DNA from: Methanobrevibacter sp.
GTDB taxonomy: Archaea > Methanobacteriota > Methanobacteria > Methanobacteriales > Methanobacteriaceae
Assembly: GCA_031261945.1 (NCBI GenBank)
Contig: JAISIQ010000169.1
Coordinates: 1 to 8,603 of the forward strand
DNA: 8,603 bases
Reading direction: 5' to 3'
Shown here: positions 6,298-8,603 of the stretch, one piece after another
Position numbering within the stretch: position 1 is the stretch's first letter
How the letters are laid out: each line of letters opens with the position of its first letter
Position numbers and translations under genes: made by a program
The notes under the pieces: generated by a model
What the model was told of the DNA's origin: nothing
Database searches by the model: none
Seen by the model: only the letters and a program-made list of their open reading frames with translations

Positions 6298-7587
6298 TTG
6301 AGTGAAACAAAAAATGTACCTAAACTACGATTTCGTGGATTTAATGAAGAGTGGGAAGAGAAAAAATTTGGAGATGTATTTGAATTTTATCAAACAAATT
6401 CTTTTCCGAGATCAAAATTAAATTATGAAAGAGAAAATGTTTATAATATCCATTATGGAGATATTCATAAAAAATTCCCAACATTGTTAGATTTAAATGA
6501 ATCAGAAGTCCCTTTTATTAATGATGATGTTGATTTAAGCAATATTGATGAAAAAAGCTATTTAAAAGAAGGAGATTTATTAATTGCAGATGCTTCTGAG
6601 GATTATGAAGACATTGGAAAAGCAGTTGAAATTGGAAATATCTACAATAAAAAAGTTTTAGGTGGGTTACACACATTTTTAGCGAGAGACAATTATAAAT
6701 TAACAAAAAAAGGATACAGAAGATATATTTTATTAAACAGTTTGATTAAATTAGAAATAAAAAAAATAGCTACAGGGATTTCTGTTTTAGGAATTTCAAA
6801 AACAAATTTAGGAAAAATAATAATAAAAATTCCTTCTATAGATGAACAAGAAAAAATAGCTAATTTTCTATCAAAAGTAGATGAAAAAATTAACTTTTTA
6901 AAAGATGAATTGGGATATTTAAATGATTTTAAGAAGTTTTGTTTGCAACAGTTGTTCGCACAGAAATTAAGATTTGCTGATAAAAATAAGAATTATTTTT
7001 CTGACTGGGAAGAAAATATACTTGGAAGTTTGGGAAACACTTTTACAGGTTTATCTGGAAAAACTAAAGAGGATTTTGGCAAAGGAAAGCCATATATTAC
7101 ATATAAATCTATCTTTGATTCCCAAAAGATTGATATTAATAGAGTTGAATTTGTAAATATTGATTCTGATGAAACCCAAAATAAAGTTGAATATGGAGAT
7201 ATATTTTTTACAACTTCTTCTGAAACTCCAGATGAAGTAGGTATGGCATCAGTTTTATTAAATTCGCTTGAGGAATGTTATTTGAATAGTTTTTCTTTTG
7301 GGTTTAGAATAAATTCCTTTAAAAAAATAAATCCTGAATTTTTCAGTTTCTATTTAAGAAGCCATATAATCAGAAACGAGATTAAAAAATTAGCTCAAGG
7401 AAGTACTAGATTTAATTTATCAAAAAATGCACTTATGAAAATCAACATATTGATTCCTACATTGCAAGAACAAGAAAAAATAACTAATTTTCTTTCTGCT
7501 ATTGATAAAAAAATAGAATTAATGGAAAATAAAATAGCTAAAATGGAAGAATTTAAAAAAGGTTTATTACAACAAATGCTTATTTGA
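6298..7587 (+). CDS. hsdS: Type I restriction-modification specificity subunit (two TRDs)
   Basis: A 429-residue DNA-recognition subunit. Two target-recognition domains (about 1-178 and 229-386) each read one half of a split site. Two conserved helical repeats hold HsdM and set the spacing: 179-228, beginning PSIDEQEKIANFL, and 387-429, beginning PTLQEQEKITNFL. TRD1 includes YNIHYGDIH and LLIADASEDY; TRD2 includes GKTKEDFGKGKPYITYKS and DIFFTTSSETPDEVGM, both familiar bacterial TRD types, which suggests exchange with bacteria. The target sequence cannot be read from the protein. The start is TTG: AGGAGAT (6284-6290), overlapping the hsdM stop, is well placed, and the conserved VPKLRFRGF start lies just after. 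The 12-nt gap to hsdM implies coupled translation. The two helical repeats share 27 of 29 bases at DNA level (separate entries). Confidence 0.96.
   Translation: MSETKNVPKLRFRGFNEEWEEKKFGDVFEFYQTNSFPRSKLNYERENVYNIHYGDIHKKFPTLLDLNESEVPFINDDVDLSNIDEKSYLKEGDLLIADASEDYEDIGKAVEIGNIYNKKVLGGLHTFLARDNYKLTKKGYRRYILLNSLIKLEIKKIATGISVLGISKTNLGKIIIKIPSIDEQEKIANFLSKVDEKINFLKDELGYLNDFKKFCLQQLFAQKLRFADKNKNYFSDWEENILGSLGNTFTGLSGKTKEDFGKGKPYITYKSIFDSQKIDINRVEFVNIDSDETQNKVEYGDIFFTTSSETPDEVGMASVLLNSLEECYLNSFSFGFRINSFKKINPEFFSFYLRSHIIRNEIKKLAQGSTRFNLSKNALMKINILIPTLQEQEKITNFLSAIDKKIELMENKIAKMEEFKKGLLQQMLI
6844..6872 (+). repeat. hsdS internal direct repeat, copy 1
   Basis: A 29-base segment coding for part of the first conserved helix (EQEKIANFLS region). 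It matches copy 2 at 7468-7496 in 27 of 29 positions, with differences at the 16th and 27th bases. The copies are 624 nt apart, exactly 208 codons. Confidence 0.85.
7468..7496 (+). repeat. hsdS internal direct repeat, copy 2
   Basis: The second copy, coding for EQEKITNFLS in the C-terminal conserved helix, is in the same orientation and frame as copy 1. Recombination between the copies would remove TRD2 and leave an in-frame single-TRD protein of 221 residues. Confidence 0.85.
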
Positions 7588-7600
7588 TGTTTATTAATCC

Positions 7601-7607
7601 GAGTGAT
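7601..7607 (+). promoter_or_regulatory. Ribosome binding site GAGTGAT of the GIY-YIG gene
   Basis: It pairs with the AUCAC end of 16S rRNA, like the AAGTGAT before hsdR, and ends 4 nt before the ATG at 7612. The GTG at 7603 lies inside it, so that codon is part of the site and not the start. Confidence 0.6.
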
Positions 7608-7611
7608 AAAA

Positions 7612-8295
7612 ATGACAAAAAAAGGTTATGTATATATTTTAACTAATCCTTCCTTTCGTGAAGATTGGGTTAAGATAGGAAAATCATCTCGTGAAGTTGA
7701 TGTTCGTTCAAAAGAATTAGATAATACTGCAATACCTTTACCTTTTGAAATTTATGCAACATTGAAAACTGAGAAATATGATAAAGTTGAAAAGAATTTG
7801 CATGAAATTTTTACAGATTTAGCAGATGCCAGAATAAGAAAAAGCAGGGAATTTTTTAATATTAAACCTGAAAAAGCTGTTAAATATCTCATATCTCAAT
7901 CAGAACTTTTGAATGATGCTGAATTAAATTTGCCGGATGAATCTAATAATAAGAATTTAAAACAGAAATCTAGTTATAAAGGCAAATATACAGTCAATAC
8001 TGATGAAATATTCTATTTCTATCGTAGTTCAACAGATGCACGGATGAAAGTTGAAAATAGCACTTATATTCTTTTAGCAGGTTCAAAAATTGATTCAAAT
8101 ACAAACACACAAACAGCTACTAATTTAAGAAAACAATATAAAAATTCTTTAGAAAACAATATAACGACTGAAAATATTAAATTTTCCTCTCCATCTGGTG
8201 CTGGGCTATTTGTTGCTGGAGGAAATGTAAATGGTAAATACTATTGGAGAACTAAAGAAGATAAAAAGTTAGATGAATTTATAGTTTATGATTAA
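7612..8295 (+). CDS. GIY-YIG nuclease-like protein with C-terminal DUF4357 (restriction-operon accessory)
   Basis: A 227-residue soluble protein. Residues 4-100 match the T5orf172-type GIY-YIG fold: GYVYIL (5-10) and VKIG (20-23) are the two signature strands, R32 is the expected helix arginine, and E60 and H64 (VEKNLHEIF) and REFF (79-82) are the later conserved points. After a polar linker (about 101-128), residues 131-222 match DUF4357: TDARMKV (141-147), LLAGSKI (154-160), SPSGAG (193-198) and NVNG (205-208) followed by W. The SPSAAA hallmark is altered to SPSGAG. GIY-YIG enzymes cut DNA through one metal; DUF4357 has no established function and often sits near DNA-modifying genes. The gene starts 24 nt after hsdS, so it is probably co-transcribed. 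The role could be an auxiliary nuclease or a regulator. The ATG start is chosen because the GTG at 7603 is part of the ribosome binding site. Confidence 0.88.
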   Translation: MTKKGYVYILTNPSFREDWVKIGKSSREVDVRSKELDNTAIPLPFEIYATLKTEKYDKVEKNLHEIFTDLADARIRKSREFFNIKPEKAVKYLISQSELLNDAELNLPDESNNKNLKQKSSYKGKYTVNTDEIFYFYRSSTDARMKVENSTYILLAGSKIDSNTNTQTATNLRKQYKNSLENNITTENIKFSSPSGAGLFVAGGNVNGKYYWRTKEDKKLDEFIVYD

Positions 8296-8303
8296 ATAAA
8301 TAA

Positions 8304-8312
8304 TTCTTTTTC
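8304..8312 (+). terminator. Short T tract after the restriction operon
   Basis: TTCTTTTTC begins 9 nt after the stop codon of the fourth gene. A five-T run is weak, but it is the only T-rich element on the plus strand before the convergent gene, so it is the likely end of the hsd transcript. Confidence 0.3.
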
Positions 8313-8370
8313 AATAAAAGTACCTGAAATATTAAGATTTAAGTAACATAATAAATAATACTCATAATGT

Positions 8371-8404
8371 AAAAATATGCAAATATTTTGTCAAAATATC
8401 ATAT
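8371..8404 (-). terminator. Hairpin plus T tract after the recombinase gene
   Basis: Read on the minus strand, the recombinase stop (8408-8406) is followed directly by an inverted repeat. The inner arms are ATATTTTG and CAAAATAT (8383-8390, 8392-8399) around one base. The outer arms are ATATG and CATAT (8375-8379, 8400-8404), offset by a 3-base bulge. A run of five T on the minus strand (8375-8371) closes it. This resembles an intrinsic terminator. A protein-binding dyad or a recombination site is the alternative. Confidence 0.4.
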
Positions 8405-8405
8405 A

Positions 8406-8603
8406 TTAACCAATATACTTTCTATGAGCTATTTTAACATTGTTTTGATTTACCATTGCATATTGCATTGTTGTATCAATTTGAATATGTCCTAACAATT
8501 TTTGAACTTGTTCAATAGGCATACCTTTGTCAATTGCATTTGTTGCTAATGTTCGTCTGAATTTATGAGGATGGACATTAGATATATTTGATTTTCTTCC
8601 TAA
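8406..8603 (-). CDS. Tyrosine recombinase, C-terminal catalytic part (runs off right edge)
   Basis: The last 65 residues and the stop codon of a phage-integrase-family site-specific recombinase. Visible catalytic points, numbered from the window edge, are H13-xx-R16 in HPHKFRR, the LLGH motif with H39, and the nucleophile Y48 in DTTMQYAMV; the H39-Y48 spacing of nine residues is normal. The sequence ends NNVKIAHRKYIG. The N-terminal DNA-binding part and the first catalytic arginine lie outside the window. The gene converges on the hsd operon, its stop lying 110 nt from the end of the GIY-YIG gene. Recombinases beside hsdS commonly shuffle specificity genes, which is the favoured role here; an integrase of an adjoining mobile element is the alternative. 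No frameshift is seen in the visible part. Confidence 0.93.
   Translation of the reverse strand, partial: LGRKSNISNVHPHKFRRTLATNAIDKGMPIEQVQKLLGHIQIDTTMQYAMVNQNNVKIAHRKYIG

Noticed and set aside
6759..6766. Run of eight A in hsdS as a slippage phase-variation tract
   Set aside because: Runs of seven or eight A are common throughout this AT-rich window, and nothing marks this one as selected.
6974..7156. 60-codon plus-strand frame inside hsdS
   Set aside because: It is the +1 shadow of the TRD2 coding sequence; hsdS itself is intact across it with conserved TRD residues.
1..8603. CRISPR array, tRNA or rRNA gene, or insertion sequence
   Set aside because: No regularly spaced repeats, no cloverleaf or rRNA-like stretch, and no transposase were seen on either strand.

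Overview
The window is very AT-rich, with TATA-box-like promoters, Shine-Dalgarno sites matching the archaeal anti-SD (AGGAGGTGAT), strong AGA codon use for arginine and a methanogen-style rubrerythrin. Together these suggest an archaeon of the Methanobacteriales, such as Methanobrevibacter or Methanosphaera. This placement is inferred from composition and remembered family resemblance, because no rRNA or other marker gene is present.

Layout. (1) 1-227, minus strand: 5' part of a small two-helix membrane protein that runs off the left edge. (2) 228-526: a divergent intergenic region with a perfect 15-bp tandem repeat, two dyads and a BRE/TATA promoter for the next gene. (3) 527-1066: rubrerythrin, with a diiron four-helix domain plus a C-terminal rubredoxin domain; one carboxylate iron ligand position appears to be glycine. 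(4) 1137-1778: a small orphan radical SAM protein with a CX3CX2C motif, a very strong ribosome binding site and codon use unlike its neighbours. (5) 1779-2022: AT-rich spacer with the likely promoter of the restriction operon. (6) 2023-8295: a four-gene plus-strand operon, hsdR-hsdM-hsdS-GIY-YIG/DUF4357, with gaps of 27, 12 and 24 nt. (7) 8296-8405: convergent spacer with a hairpin that looks like a terminator for the minus-strand gene. (8) 8406-8603, minus strand: C-terminal catalytic part of a tyrosine recombinase that runs off the right edge.

How it works together. Genes 2023-7587 encode a complete type IC-like (EcoR124I-like) restriction-modification system: HsdS reads a split target through two target-recognition domains, HsdM methylates adenine and HsdR translocates and cuts. 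The fourth gene encodes a putative GIY-YIG nuclease fused to DUF4357 and is translated from an SD of the same GTGAT type as hsdR, so it is probably a co-expressed accessory factor. A convergent tyrosine recombinase next to hsdS matches the layout of phase-variable type I systems, in which a recombinase shuffles target-recognition domains between hsdS copies. No second hsdS copy lies inside the window, so this remains a prediction about the right flank. The most unusual points are the rubrerythrin ligand change, the four-gene restriction operon with its recombinase, and the 27/29-bp in-frame repeat pair within hsdS.
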